DNA from: Nocardia sp. XZ_19_385
GTDB taxonomy: Bacteria > Actinomycetota > Actinomycetes > Mycobacteriales > Mycobacteriaceae
Length of the DNA stretch: 64,000 nucleotides
Direction of reading: 5' to 3'
Assembly (NCBI RefSeq): GCF_015355755.1
Contig: NZ_JACVEE010000002.1
Location: forward strand, 1,302,001 to 1,366,000
The notes under the pieces were generated by a model that had not been told where the DNA came from, ran no database searches, and worked only from the letters and a program-made list of their open reading frames with translations. The position numbers and the translations under genes are program-made. Below, piece after piece: positions 37,001 to 45,192 of this stretch. Position 1 is the first letter of the stretch. The number at the start of each line of letters is the position of its first letter.

Positions 37001-37630
37001 CTGATCGCCACCTTCGTCATCGGGGCGCGGGTGAAGGCGGTGCGCGGCGATTTGTACACCGCCGCAGCGCGTTTGGACGAAGGCGCGCGCATCGCCGCCG
37101 ACGGCAGGCTGCCCCGGCTGGCCGCGCACATCCGGGCCGAGCGGCTGCGGCTCGGGTTGCCCGCCACCGCGGCGGGCGACGGTGATGCGCAGCATCCGGA
37201 TCGGCTGGGCGTCTTCCACCACTCGCACCGGTTACGCGGTGCGGCGGCGTTGACCGCGGAGGCGGAGGAGATCGCCGCGATCCGGGGGCTGCTGGCCCAA
37301 CGTCAGCTGCGCACCGACGACACCGCGGTCCGCCGGGCTCGCGCCCTGCACGGCCGCATGGACGAACAAGCCCGTCCCCGTGCGGAATTGGACACCGCGC
37401 TGCTGCTCGCCGAATGCCTGGCCGCCTCCGGCTGGGTCGGCGAAGCGACCGGCCTGCTGCTGCCCGCCGCCGCCACCTGCGCGGACCTCGGCTGGACCCG
37501 GCCCCTGCTGGACGCGGGGCCGAGCGTCGTCGCCATCCTGCGAGTGCTGCGCACCGAAATGCACCAGGGGCCGAACCACTCCGAGGAGGTCACCCTCCCG
37601 GCGTTGTTCCTGGCCGAACTTCTGGACTGA
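34001..37630 (+). CDS. pknK: PknK-type serine/threonine kinase with MalT-like ATPase
   Basis: 1209 residues. The kinase spans about 55-320: glycine loop GRGGFGVVYR at 63-72, VAVK lysine near 85, HRDVKPANVLL, TDFGIARIPGGF and TAPEVL. A Pro-rich linker leads to a STAND/MalT-like ATPase with Walker A APAGFGKST near 424-432 and Walker B VVVVDDWH near 512-519, then about 500 residues of TPR-like helices. This matches M. tuberculosis PknK, which phosphorylates regulators and is tied to growth and stress. No C-terminal LuxR helix-turn-helix is visible. ATG at 34001 follows GAGGTGG; an ATG at 33932 is possible. Confidence 0.9.
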   Translation: MNPQTRSGPGGRKPAVARASSGEPEAETADPKSRPHTDTQRMEPIAVADELAAMGLSGAVEIGRGGFGVVYRCLQVALERVVAVKVLSSEIDDESRERFLREEQAMGRLSGHPNIVDILQVDVTASGMPIIVMPYCTHGSFEQLIRDQGPLTWSDSMRAGVKLAGAIESAHRAGILHRDVKPANVLLSAYGEPQLTDFGIARIPGGFRTSSSLITGSPAFTAPEVLKGDEPTVRSDIYSLGATLFALLTGHAAFERQAGEKVVAQFLRITTQPVPDLRDQDIPTDVAAVIEAAMSGDPRERPESAYAFGELLRDVQLAHGMVPDEMALLDPAALPDEIDLATGEPSGNLPESTGTRPGITRRSWPLTLRPMVSQHPTGAAAPTLPPTAATKFRPPTPAREPMLRPRLLDTLRAGGRRRLAVIHAPAGFGKSTVAAQWRAELVAGGVPVAWLGVGHDDDNEVWFLAHLIEAIRRVRPDIGMGLDRVLEERPADAVAYVIATLIDEIHSGGETIVVVVDDWHRLDDPGAHRVMESLLDNGCHHLRFVVTSREQSGLPTSRMRVHDELVEIGSTALRLTLEETREVLVERHNFDLGDTQIEQIQTATDGWPAAIQLVSLALRGNAAADQLIGTLCEGTHGIREYLAENVLNTLEPRMLDFLTAISVSEKICGSLASALSEDSEGELLLAQAEQRELFLHRIEHDPEWFRMQPLFAEHLRGRLEQSDPAKLKALHRKASRWFAEHQQLRKSVDHALAATDLKLALDLLEGGGMDLIDGSRLATLLGTVSKLPVQQVSSRSKLLMAVARANVNLQQSGAARTALGRLSSLLARGSATDAEVAQQRCEAAVLSAADQIASDHTEGVLDQVADCLERPDELPAWTVSTAANLTAFVRLTHFDFDGAREIQQWAEPYHAQSKDPLGAVFGLCSQGAAAYEQLDIPTAMDRFQQAWDTAREQAGPRSHAVRVAAALLGELNYRRGDLDAADRLLDESHELVTRVGPVDFLIATFVIGARVKAVRGDLYTAAARLDEGARIAADGRLPRLAAHIRAERLRLGLPATAAGDGDAQHPDRLGVFHHSHRLRGAAALTAEAEEIAAIRGLLAQRQLRTDDTAVRRARALHGRMDEQARPRAELDTALLLAECLAASGWVGEATGLLLPAAATCADLGWTRPLLDAGPSVVAILRVLRTEMHQGPNHSEEVTLPALFLAELLD

Positions 37631-37633
37631 GCG

Positions 37634-38950
37634 TTACGCGTTCCACCACGGGCGCAGCGGGAGACCCGATTCGCCGTTCGGCCCGAGCTTCACGCCGAGC
37701 ACCTGGTGCAGCTGAATCACGTTGCGCTGGAACCCGAGCCGGCAGCCGGCCATGTACAGGCCCCACACCTTCGCGGTGCCCTCGCCGACCTCGGCGACGC
37801 AGGCGTCCCAGTTCTCGACCAGGTTCTTGCACCATTCGTGCAGCGTGAGCGCGTAGTGCTCGCGCAGATTCTCCTCGTGCATCACCTCGAGCCCGACGTT
37901 CTGGATCTCGGAGATGATGCGCCCGGACCCGATCAGCTCACCGTCCGGGAACACGTAGCGGTCGATGAAATCGCCCGCCTTGGTGGTGCGGGAATTGTCG
38001 GGGCGGGTGATGCAGTGATTCAGGAACAGGCCGCCGTCGCGCAGCTTGCTCTTGATGTAGTCGAAATAGAACGGATAGTTGTGCACGCCGATGTGCTCGG
38101 TGAGCCCGATCGAGGAGACCGCGTCGAATTCGGATTCGGCGATATCGCGGTAGTCGGAGTGCCGCACCTCGGCCAGCTCGGTCAGGCCCTCCTCGGCGAT
38201 CTTCTGCTGTGCCCATTCGGCCTGCTCCGTGGAGAGCGTCGCGCCGATCACCTTGACGCCGCGCTTGGCGGCGTAGCGCACCATGCCGCCCCAGCCGCAG
38301 CCGATATCGAGCAGCCGATCACCGGCCTTCAGCCGCAATTTGTCGAAGACGAGGCGGTACTTGTTCTCCTGCGCCTGCTCCAGGGTCCAGTTCTCGTCCT
38401 CGTAGCACGCACAGGTGTAAGTCATGGACGGGCCGAGGACGTACTCGTAGAAGGTGTTGGAGACGTCATAGTGGTGGTGGATCGCCTCGGCGTCGCGAGT
38501 CTTGGAGTGCCGCAGGCCTTCCAGCGCGATCCGGCGCCAGCGGGGCAGGGTTTCCTGCGGGGGTGGGGCGATCGGTTTGAGTCGTTCCCACCCCAGCGAG
38601 CGCGCGATCGTGACCAGCGCCAGCGCCGAGGGGCGATGGAACTTCAGCCCGTCCAGCGCCCTGAGGATTTCGTACGGATCGCCGGGGTGCACGCCGTGCG
38701 CGATCATGTCGCCGGAGATGTAGGCGCGGGCCATGCCGAGATCGCCGGGCGCGGTGGCCAGATAGTTGATGCCGCGCGCGGTGGTGACCTCGAGGGAATA
38801 CCGGGAATCCTCGGGGCCGGTGGAGCTGCCGTCGTAGGCGGTGAACTTGATCGGCATCGGGCCTTCGATCAGAGTCTCGAAGATTTCCGCAATGCTGAGT
38901 TTGGTTCCGAGGTCCGCTAAGACGTCGGAACGGTCTTTGAAAGTCGTCAT
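37634..38950 (-). CDS. cyclopropane-fatty-acyl-phospholipid synthase family methyltransferase
   Basis: 438 residues. It has the CFA synthase pattern: HYDVSNTFYEYVLGPSMTYTCACYE, SAM motif LLDIGCGWGGMVRYAAKRGVK, GATLSTEQAEWAQQKI, SSIGLTEHIGVHNYPFYFDY and FLNHCIT. The enzyme transfers a methyl group from SAM to a fatty acyl double bond in phospholipid. Overlap by 4 bases with the FAD oxidoreductase gene upstream forms a two-gene operon. The same pairing occurs in Rv3719-Rv3720 and in the TmsB-TmsA system for 10-methyl fatty acids, so this copy may make 10-methylstearate; that is inference. Confidence 0.9.
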   Translation of the reverse strand: MTTFKDRSDVLADLGTKLSIAEIFETLIEGPMPIKFTAYDGSSTGPEDSRYSLEVTTARGINYLATAPGDLGMARAYISGDMIAHGVHPGDPYEILRALDGLKFHRPSALALVTIARSLGWERLKPIAPPPQETLPRWRRIALEGLRHSKTRDAEAIHHHYDVSNTFYEYVLGPSMTYTCACYEDENWTLEQAQENKYRLVFDKLRLKAGDRLLDIGCGWGGMVRYAAKRGVKVIGATLSTEQAEWAQQKIAEEGLTELAEVRHSDYRDIAESEFDAVSSIGLTEHIGVHNYPFYFDYIKSKLRDGGLFLNHCITRPDNSRTTKAGDFIDRYVFPDGELIGSGRIISEIQNVGLEVMHEENLREHYALTLHEWCKNLVENWDACVAEVGEGTAKVWGLYMAGCRLGFQRNVIQLHQVLGVKLGPNGESGLPLRPWWNA

Positions 38951-40362
38951 TTGCGTTGCACCGCCTTCGAATACAAATCCAGCAGCCGCTGGTCTGGGTC
39001 GTAGCGTTTCTTCAGTTCGGTGTAGTGCTCGCCGCCGTACAGGGCCGCGAATTCATCTTTGTCGTAGTAGGCATCGGAGTACAGCGACTTATGTCCGTCG
39101 AACTCGGTGACCTTCTGTTCGATGGCCCGGTTCGCGGCGCCCTCCGGCCGGCCGGGCACCGTGGGAACGGCGGACCAGAACCCGGCGTTGACGTAGGTGC
39201 GGTTGGGTTCCAGTGGGTAGAGCGGCCAGGGGCGGGCCGTGGTCCCCTCCGGGGCGGCATCGCGTAAACGCAAGGGACACAACCAGAGTGGTTCGATCGG
39301 GATGTCCTTCAGGAACCACTCCACGAAATCGGCGGTGCGCTCGACCGGGACCTCGATGTCCTGCACCACCCGCTCGCGGGGCGGGTTCCCTTGGCGCGCT
39401 TCCAGTTTGTCGCCGATGTGATACTTGTGATCGAGCGCGATCAGTTTCCAGTAGAAACTGCTGCGACGGTAGCGTTTCGGCCAGAATTTGCGGATCTTCG
39501 GATTCTGCGCGCCGAAAGCCCGGGAACACCAGAACCAGTCGGTGTCCCAGCGCCACAGGTAGTCGTGAATGGTGAGGCGGTCCCGCTTGATTCCCGGACC
39601 GTCGTGCTGGATGGAGCGGTAGTAGATGTCCATGCCGGTGTAGTCGCTGACCGGGCCGGGCTCGTCGGTCCGGCGGCCCAGCGTCAGATAACTCTCCGCG
39701 GCGGTGAACACCACACCGTCGAGGTAGTCGACGCGTTCGCCGTCGTAGGTCTGCTCGGTGACGATCCGCGCCAGCACGGCTTCCAACTCGCGCAGATCGC
39801 GGAATCGCAAGTGCCGCAACGCGACGAAGGGCTGCACGGCTTCCAGTTCGATCTTCAGCCGGACCGTGTAGCCGAGCGTGCCGTAGGAGTTCGGGAAGCC
39901 GCGGAACAGGTCGGCGTGCTCGTTGTCCGGGGTGGCGGTGAGAATCTCGCCGGCGCCGGTGAGCACGTCCATCTCCAGCACCGATTCGTGCGGCAGGCCG
40001 TTGCGGAACGAGGTGGACTCGATACCCAGGCCGGTAACCGCGCCACCGAGGGTGATGGTCTTCAGCTGCGGCACCACCAGCGGCGCCAAACCGTAGGGCA
40101 GCGTGGCGGCTACCAGCTCCTCATAGGTCGTCATCCCCGCGACGTCGGCGGTTTTCGCCTCCGGATCCACCTGGATGACCTTGGCGAGACCGGAAACGTC
40201 CAGTCCCGGCGCGGGGTTCTTGGCCCGCGCCCGGAACAGGTTCGATGTTTTCTTGGCGAGCCGCACGTTGGCGTCGGCGGGAATGGCTCGGTAGCTGGCC
40301 AGCAGCCGATCCACACCCGCCTGATGCGCGGCGAAACCCGATTCGTTCAGACTCACTGCCAC
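38947..40362 (-). CDS. FAD-binding oxidoreductase, partner of the Cfa-like methyltransferase
   Basis: 471 residues of the vanillyl-alcohol oxidase/DHCR24-like type. FAD-domain segments are MTTYEELVAATLPYGLAPLVVPQLKTITLGGAVTGLG and STSFRNGLPHESVLEMDVLTG; the C-terminal half has YLTLGRRTDEPG and WFWCSRAFGAQNPKIR. In TmsA-type systems such a protein reduces a methylene intermediate to the branched methyl product. The stop overlaps the methyltransferase start (ATGA), giving translational coupling. M. tuberculosis Rv3719 is the positional match. Start GTG at 40362, or a GTG 6 bases inside with better spacing to GAAGGG. Confidence 0.87.
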   Translation of the reverse strand: MAVSLNESGFAAHQAGVDRLLASYRAIPADANVRLAKKTSNLFRARAKNPAPGLDVSGLAKVIQVDPEAKTADVAGMTTYEELVAATLPYGLAPLVVPQLKTITLGGAVTGLGIESTSFRNGLPHESVLEMDVLTGAGEILTATPDNEHADLFRGFPNSYGTLGYTVRLKIELEAVQPFVALRHLRFRDLRELEAVLARIVTEQTYDGERVDYLDGVVFTAAESYLTLGRRTDEPGPVSDYTGMDIYYRSIQHDGPGIKRDRLTIHDYLWRWDTDWFWCSRAFGAQNPKIRKFWPKRYRRSSFYWKLIALDHKYHIGDKLEARQGNPPRERVVQDIEVPVERTADFVEWFLKDIPIEPLWLCPLRLRDAAPEGTTARPWPLYPLEPNRTYVNAGFWSAVPTVPGRPEGAANRAIEQKVTEFDGHKSLYSDAYYDKDEFAALYGGEHYTELKKRYDPDQRLLDLYSKAVQRK

Positions 40363-40569
40363 CCTTCGACGCTAGTACGCACGACGGCCGGACAGCCACG
40401 GAAAACTGCCGACGGGCAAGAAATGTCACGCATATGTTGCACCGGGAATGTTTTCGACTTCCCACCGGTTCACCGAACCCGCCTCGCGGGCCGCCCTGGG
40501 CGTCGGGTAGGCAGCCCGACAGGGCAGGATAGGCCGTAGACATCGAAGACCGGACAAGAGGAGCTCATT

Positions 40570-41004
40570 GTGGGACAGGTCAGCGCCAGCAGTTCGATCG
40601 CCGTGGCGGCGGATCCGCAGCGCGTGCTCGATGCCATCGCGGACTACCAGACGGTGCGCCCGCGCATCCTCAGCTCGCACTACCGCGATTACAAGGTGCT
40701 CGAGGGCGGTACCGGCGCGGGCACCGTGGCCGAGTGGACGCTGCAGGCGACCGAGTCGCGGGTACGCAATGTGCAGGCCGTGGTCTCGGTTTCGGACTCC
40801 ATGGTGACCGAGCGGGACAAGAACTCGTCGATGGTCAACACCTGGACGGTCACCCCGGACGGCACCGGCTCGCAGGTCACGCTGCGCACCACCTGGCAGG
40901 GCGCCGGCGGCGTCAAGGGCATCTTCGAGGGGATCTTCGCGCCCCTCGGCCTGAAGAAGATCCAGGCCGAGGTGCTGGCGAACCTGAAGCGCGAGATCGG
41001 CTAG
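40570..41004 (+). CDS. SRPBCC (polyketide cyclase/dehydrase-type) protein, Rv3718c-like
   Basis: 144 residues forming one START-like hot-dog domain: VSASSSIAVAADPQRVLDAIADYQTVRPRIL, YKVLEGGTGAGTVAEWTLQA, and the long C-terminal helix FAPLGLKKIQAEVLANLKREI. These proteins bind hydrophobic ligands; the ligand is unknown. Its position divergent from the FAD oxidoreductase matches Rv3718c-Rv3719 in mycobacteria, hinting at a lipid link. The GTG start follows a GAGG stretch. The 207-base divergent gap holds no other gene. Confidence 0.82.
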   Translation: MGQVSASSSIAVAADPQRVLDAIADYQTVRPRILSSHYRDYKVLEGGTGAGTVAEWTLQATESRVRNVQAVVSVSDSMVTERDKNSSMVNTWTVTPDGTGSQVTLRTTWQGAGGVKGIFEGIFAPLGLKKIQAEVLANLKREIG

Positions 41005-41355
41005 CTAGGCCGCGCCGATATCGAACAGGTTGCCCTCCGGGTCGGCCAGCGTGCTCCACTGCTGGCCGAACTCGTCGAAATCGCCGATGTGCTTGGCGCC
41101 CAGGCCGACCGCGCGTTGCACCTCCTCCTGCCGGTTCGGTGACGCCAGGTCCAGGTGCACCACGTTCTTGCCGGGAGTCTTGTCCGGTACCCGGATGAAC
41201 ATGAGGCCGGGGGAGTCGCCGGCCTGCACGCCGACGGTGGCGAATTGGCGGTTGGCCTCGGGGTCGACGGTCTTGCCGAGCAGTTCCGCGTAGAACTGCG
41301 CGAGCGCGGCGGCGTCGTCGACGTCGAAGGTGATGTAGCCGAGCTTGATGGACAT
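41005..41355 (-). CDS. VOC (glyoxalase/bleomycin-resistance) family protein
   Basis: 116 residues with paired beta-alpha-beta-beta-beta modules: IKLGYITFDVDDAAALAQFYAELLGK, LMFIRVPD, NVVHLDLASPN and STLADPEGNLFDI. The metal-site residues expected for glyoxalase-like activity are partly present (His in VVHLDL, Glu in DPEGN). It lies 11 bases downstream of the MerR regulator in the same direction, so they are probably co-transcribed and may act together on a small toxic molecule. The ATG at 41355 follows GAAAGGA. Confidence 0.85.
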   Translation of the reverse strand: MSIKLGYITFDVDDAAALAQFYAELLGKTVDPEANRQFATVGVQAGDSPGLMFIRVPDKTPGKNVVHLDLASPNRQEEVQRAVGLGAKHIGDFDEFGQQWSTLADPEGNLFDIGAA

Positions 41356-41366
41356 GCGGATTCCTT

Positions 41367-42182
41367 TCAGAGCCGGCCGATCGGCCAGCAGACTTCGGTG
41401 CGGTAAGCGGTCGTGTCGTCGGTGTCGGCGGGTGAGGTGAGGTAGAGCTCGCGCACGGGTTCCGACAGCGCCTCGTCGTGTTCGGCGACGTAGCTGCCGA
41501 GCGCGCCGTAGGTGCGGTCGAAGTCCTGGAAGGTGCCGGTGTGCACGGCGATGGCGAAGCGGCGGGCGGGCAGTTCGATGAGCTGCATGCCGGGCGGCAC
41601 GTCGAGCCGGGTGTTCGGCGGGACCGGGACGAACGCGACCACTTCCCCGTGGTCCTCGGCGAAGAATTCCAGGGCGTAAGTGGCCCCGGAGATGCCGTCG
41701 AATCCGATGCCCGCGGCGGCGAGGGTTCCATACAGCGCGCCGAACGACTCCTCGCACCACGCGCTGATGCCGTCGCGACCGACGTGATCGGCGATGGCCA
41801 GCGCGGGAAACGCTGGGACGGAACGATATTCGACGCTGATCGGTGCGGACGGGGTGAGCAGGGACCGCAGCGACGCCACCACATCGCGGGTGCGTTGCAG
41901 CTGCGCCTCCATGCGCTCCAGGTGCGCCCGCAGCGCGGCGTCGCGCGAGTCGGTGTCCGCCGCGTCGAGCACGGCCTTGATCTCCGGCAGCGGCATTTCC
42001 AGCTGACGCAGCCGCCGGATCAGGTGCGCCTGCCCCACCTGCTCGGTGGAGTAGCGCCGATACCCCGATCCGGCATCCACCGCTGCCGGTTCCAGTAGCT
42101 CGATGTCGTGGTAGTAGCGCAGCGTTTTCACGCTGAGATAGGTGAGCCTCGAGAACTCCCCGATCGAAACGGTCGCTGTCAT
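41367..42182 (-). CDS. MerR family regulator with GyrI-like effector domain
   Basis: 271 residues. The N-terminal MerR helix-turn-helix reads VSIGEFSRLTYLSVKTLRYYHDIELLEPA, then a coiled-coil dimerisation helix (LRAHLERMEAQLQRTRDVVASL). The C-terminal 155 residues are a GyrI-like/effector-binding fold (YRSVPAFPALAIADHVG; LPARRFAIAVHTGTFQDFDRTYGALGSYV) of the BmrR/TipAL type that binds cationic or hydrophobic drugs. It probably activates itself and the downstream VOC gene on ligand binding. Confidence 0.88.
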   Translation of the reverse strand: MTATVSIGEFSRLTYLSVKTLRYYHDIELLEPAAVDAGSGYRRYSTEQVGQAHLIRRLRQLEMPLPEIKAVLDAADTDSRDAALRAHLERMEAQLQRTRDVVASLRSLLTPSAPISVEYRSVPAFPALAIADHVGRDGISAWCEESFGALYGTLAAAGIGFDGISGATYALEFFAEDHGEVVAFVPVPPNTRLDVPPGMQLIELPARRFAIAVHTGTFQDFDRTYGALGSYVAEHDEALSEPVRELYLTSPADTDDTTAYRTEVCWPIGRL

Positions 42183-42230
42183 GCGTTCTAGCGAACACCC
42201 TCCAGCGACGGGAGAGTCAAGGAAACGCGG

Positions 42231-42803
42231 TTAGTACAGGACGAACGCCAGCAGCAGGACGGTCTGCAGGGCCCCGCGCCACCAGGAGTACCCGTACCAA
42301 ACACCGGGTGCTACCTCGCGAATCTCGTCGTAGACCGGCGGCGTCGGGGACGGGTTGTAGTCCAGCGCCCAGGTTTCGCGACCATCGGTGAACGCGGGCG
42401 CGCGATAGACATCGGCCCGCCAGGCTTCGACCCCCGCACCGGTCACCCGGTTCATCAGCCAGCCACCGTCGGGCCCGGTGTAGAAGGTCTTGCCGATCCA
42501 CACGCCCGCGGCCGCCCCGCTCGTCGACGCGGGTCGCACCACCCAGCCGTTTTTAACCCCCTGCGGCACCGCTCCCGCCTCGGCGGCGCGATATATCGCG
42601 TCCTGCTGTTCGGGTGAGCACTGGAAGCGCAGCGCGTTCACGGTCGCGGTTTTGTTCTCCGGGTCCAGCACACAGCCCCCGCCGTAATCCACGGCCGGAA
42701 TCACCCCGGTCGCATCGGAATCCGCCGCGGCCACCCCGCCCGACAATGGAAGAACGACCGAAAACGCAAGCGCGCCAAGGGAAAATACCCGGGTTGATCT
42801 CAT
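42231..42803 (-). CDS. secreted protein of unknown function
   Basis: 190 residues with a Sec signal peptide (MRSTRVFSLGALAFSVVLPL, cleavage near VAAADS). The mature part has two cysteines (GGCVLDPENK and LRFQCSPEQQ) about 20 residues apart that may pair, a Trp/Tyr-rich C-terminal half and a hydrophobic end (RGALQTVLLLAFVLY) that could anchor it. I recognise no family. The ATG at 42803 begins the signal peptide; the frame extends to 42872. Confidence 0.65.
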   Translation of the reverse strand: MRSTRVFSLGALAFSVVLPLSGGVAAADSDATGVIPAVDYGGGCVLDPENKTATVNALRFQCSPEQQDAIYRAAEAGAVPQGVKNGWVVRPASTSGAAAGVWIGKTFYTGPDGGWLMNRVTGAGVEAWRADVYRAPAFTDGRETWALDYNPSPTPPVYDEIREVAPGVWYGYSWWRGALQTVLLLAFVLY

Positions 42804-42934
42804 ACCTGACTCCGTAAAACCGCACCGAACACCGAATTGCTTGGAGGGTATGCCCGCCGGAGGGGATCTCAACCGCGATCAGCGGAAGGACTAGGCTCGG
42901 CAGCAGACATTTTCCTCGACGCGAAGGACAAGCC

Positions 42935-43273
42935 GTGCAACCCGGTGGTCAGTTCGATATGCAGCAGTTACTCGCCCAGGCGCAGCAGATGCAGCAGGCG
43001 GTGATGGAGGCCCAGGCCGAGATCGCGGCGTCCGAGGTGGAGGGGCAGGCCGGCGGCGGCCTGGTCAAGGCCACCATCAAGGCGACCGGCGAGGTGGTCG
43101 CGCTGACCATCGATCCGAAGGTGGTCGACCCGGAGGACGTCGAGGGCCTGCAGGATCTGGTGATCGGCGCGATCAACGACGCCATGTCCAACGCACAGGA
43201 ACTGGCGGCCGAGAAGCTCGGTCCGCTGTCCGGCGGCATGGGCGGCGGCCTCCCCGGCCTCCCCGGATTCTGA
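42935..43273 (+). CDS. ybaB: YbaB/EbfC nucleoid-associated protein
   Basis: 112 residues. It matches the small YbaB family: a Gln-rich first helix ([22 protein letters not shown]), then beta strands [21 protein letters not shown] and a helix near [21 protein letters not shown]. It binds DNA and may assist replication or repair. It is followed after 8 bases by recR, the usual pairing. In many bacteria dnaX precedes it directly, but here dnaX is 15 kb away. The start is GTG. Confidence 0.93.
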   Translation: MQPGGQFDMQQLLAQAQQMQQAVMEAQAEIAASEVEGQAGGGLVKATIKATGEVVALTIDPKVVDPEDVEGLQDLVIGAINDAMSNAQELAAEKLGPLSGGMGGGLPGLPGF

Positions 43274-43281
43274 GGTAACCG

Positions 43282-43890
43282 TTGTACGAGGGTCCGGTCC
43301 AGGATCTGATCGACGAACTGGGCAAACTGCCCGGCGTCGGGCCGAAGAGCGCGCAGCGCATCGCCTTTCACCTGCTGTCGGTGGAGCCGCCCGACATCGA
43401 TCGCCTCACCGCCGCGCTGCAGAAGGTGCGCGACGGCGTGCAGTTCTGCGTGGTGTGCGGCACCGTCTCCGATAACGAGCTGTGCCGCATCTGTGCCGAC
43501 CCGCGCCGCGACCGCACCATGATCTGCGTGGTCGAGGAACCCAAGGACGTGCAGGCGATCGAGCGCACCCGCGAATTCCGCGGGCGCTATCACGTGCTCG
43601 GTGGCGCGCTGGACCCGCTCAGCGGTGTCGGGCCGGACCAGCTGCGGATCCGGGAACTGCTGACGCGCATCGGCAATCAGCAGGACGGCGTCGACGTCAG
43701 CGAGGTGATCATCGCGACCGACCCGAATACCGAGGGCGAGGCGACGGCCACCTATTTGGTGCGCATGCTCCGCGATTTCCCCGGGCTCAGCGTCACGCGC
43801 TTGGCGTCGGGCCTGCCGATGGGCGGCGATCTGGAATTCGCCGACGAGCTCACCCTGGGCCGGGCCCTGTCCGGGCGCCGCGTGCTTTAA
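43282..43890 (+). CDS. recR: recombination protein RecR
   Basis: 202 residues. Order: N-terminal helix-hairpin-helix [24 protein letters not shown], zinc finger with four cysteines ([16 protein letters not shown]), Toprim domain with [14 protein letters not shown] and [17 protein letters not shown], and the Walker-like C-terminal piece. RecR with RecF and RecO loads RecA at gaps. The start is TTG at 43282, since the family begins [13 protein letters not shown] here. It forms an operon with ybaB. Confidence 0.95.
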   Translation: MYEGPVQDLIDELGKLPGVGPKSAQRIAFHLLSVEPPDIDRLTAALQKVRDGVQFCVVCGTVSDNELCRICADPRRDRTMICVVEEPKDVQAIERTREFRGRYHVLGGALDPLSGVGPDQLRIRELLTRIGNQQDGVDVSEVIIATDPNTEGEATATYLVRMLRDFPGLSVTRLASGLPMGGDLEFADELTLGRALSGRRVL

Positions 43891-43895
43891 CGGGG

Positions 43896-43923
43896 TTGCG
43901 CTCTGTCCCGAGCGCGTTACTGT
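43896..43923 (+). promoter_or_regulatory. leaderless promoter of the LysE-type gene
   Basis: TTGCGC (43896-43901), 16-base spacer, TACTGT (43918-43923), then 7 nt to the ATG at 43931. It overlaps the end of the recR operon region. Confidence 0.6.
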
Positions 43924-43930
43924 GCGGGGG

Positions 43931-44545
43931 ATGAGCATCGAATTCCTGCTGACCACGCTCGTCATCTGCGCGACCCCGGGCACCGGTGCGTTGTTCACCT
44001 TGGCGGCAGGCCTGGCCCGGGGCACCCGCGCCAGCCTGATCGCCGCGTTCGGCTGCACGCTGGGTACCGTTCCGCACATCGTCGCCGCTGTCACCGGCGT
44101 GGCCGCGGTGCTCAACGCCAGTGCGGTCGCCTTTCAGACCTTGAAGTACCTCGGCGTGCTCTACCTGCTGTACATGGCGTGGAGTACTTTCCGCGACAAG
44201 GGCGCGCTGGCCGTGCCGGAGGACGCGGGCCCGGCGCCTTCTGCGCGCAAGGTGATCACCTCGGCGGTCCTGGTGAACATCCTGAACCCGAAGCTGACCA
44301 TCTTCTTCTTCGCGTTCCTGCCGCAGTTCGTGCCGAGTGGTTCTCCGAATGCGCTGGCCCGGATGCTGGAGTTGTCGGCCATCTTCATGCTCGCCACCTT
44401 CCTGGTGTTCGCCGTATACGGCGTCTGCGCGGCGGCGGTCCGCAACCATGTCATCACCCGGCCGGCGGTGGTCACCTGGATGCGACGCGTCTTCGGGGCG
44501 TCCTTCATCGCCCTGGCCGGGCGGCTGGCCGTGCAGAACCAGTAG
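43931..44545 (+). CDS. LysE/RhtB family amino-acid exporter
   Basis: 204 residues and about six membrane helices. The family signature is near the N-terminus (LLTTLVICATPGTGALFTLAAG, normally with PGP), then RASLIAAFGCTLGTVPHIVAA, FQTLKYLGVLYLLYMAW and the NPKLTIFFFAFLPQFV motif. These proteins export amino acids or analogues by proton exchange; the substrate is unknown. The ATG at 43931 is supported by a -10 element 7 nt upstream; the GTG at 43922 would sit within it. Confidence 0.87.
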   Translation: MSIEFLLTTLVICATPGTGALFTLAAGLARGTRASLIAAFGCTLGTVPHIVAAVTGVAAVLNASAVAFQTLKYLGVLYLLYMAWSTFRDKGALAVPEDAGPAPSARKVITSAVLVNILNPKLTIFFFAFLPQFVPSGSPNALARMLELSAIFMLATFLVFAVYGVCAAAVRNHVITRPAVVTWMRRVFGASFIALAGRLAVQNQ

Positions 44546-44546
44546 G

Positions 44547-45179
44547 TCAGAACTTGACGCGGGTCCAGGTCGCGGTGTTCGGTGCGCCGGTTGCCCAGGC
44601 CCAGATCAGCTCGGCGACCTGGGCGGGGTCGGTGGTCTCGAGCCGGAAGTGCCTCTTGGCGGAGCCGTCCCGGTATTCGACGATGTAACCGTCGTCCCCG
44701 GCCCGGTAGGTCTGGATGTACTGCTCCGGCCCACGTTCCGCGATGAGAAACGGGCTGGGCTCGGCGAGCTCCGGAACCCATTGCTCCACAAGAGTTTTCG
44801 TCAGATACGGGAACTCGCCCGCACCGCCGTGTGTCACGGTGACATCGACCCGGTCCGTCGGATCGATCAGCCACGCCAACTGCGGGTCGTAGACCGCGTA
44901 GCCGCGCGGCGTCGCCAGCTCGAACAGCAGATTGCGCACGAATCCGATCGCGTCGTACGGGCACGACACGTGCAGCACCGCGCCGGTCGGCGCCCCGCCC
45001 ACGGATTCGGTCCCGAGGAAGGTGTCCGCCTCGGGCAGCTCGGCATTGCGTTTGTTCAACTCCGCCGCGATCTCCGCGACCACCGGGGCCTCGGCCAGCC
45101 CCTGCTGCGCACCGAGGTAGTCATCGACATCGGCGATGGTCGCGGCCCCCGACGGCACCAAGAGAAGGTCGTAGTTCAC
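44547..45179 (-). CDS. conserved hypothetical protein
   Basis: 210 residues, soluble. The N-terminal half starts NYDLLLVPSGAATIADVDDYLG and contains a loose domain with ISxPYDAIGF-type sequence (VSCPYDAIGFVRNLLFEL), like proteins handling short peptides or coding for immunity-type modules. The C-terminal half (YIVEYRDGSAKRHFRLETTD) is beta-rich. No function is assigned. The GTG at 45179 lies 7 nt after TAGCCT (45192-45187), so it is leaderless. It converges with the LysE gene one base apart. Confidence 0.65.
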   Translation of the reverse strand: MNYDLLLVPSGAATIADVDDYLGAQQGLAEAPVVAEIAAELNKRNAELPEADTFLGTESVGGAPTGAVLHVSCPYDAIGFVRNLLFELATPRGYAVYDPQLAWLIDPTDRVDVTVTHGGAGEFPYLTKTLVEQWVPELAEPSPFLIAERGPEQYIQTYRAGDDGYIVEYRDGSAKRHFRLETTDPAQVAELIWAWATGAPNTATWTRVKF

Positions 45180-45186
45180 TCGCGCC

Positions 45187-45192
45187 AGGCTA
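45187..45192 (-). promoter_or_regulatory. -10 element TAGCCT of a leaderless promoter
   Basis: On the minus strand TAGCCT is followed by 7 nt and the GTG at 45179. It overlaps the 3' end region of the small Cys-rich gene, so the two are separate transcription units. Confidence 0.55.

Noticed and set aside
37200..37630. A LuxR-type DNA-binding domain at the end of the PknK-like protein
   Set aside because: The final residues read as TPR-like helices to the stop codon with no helix-turn-helix pattern.
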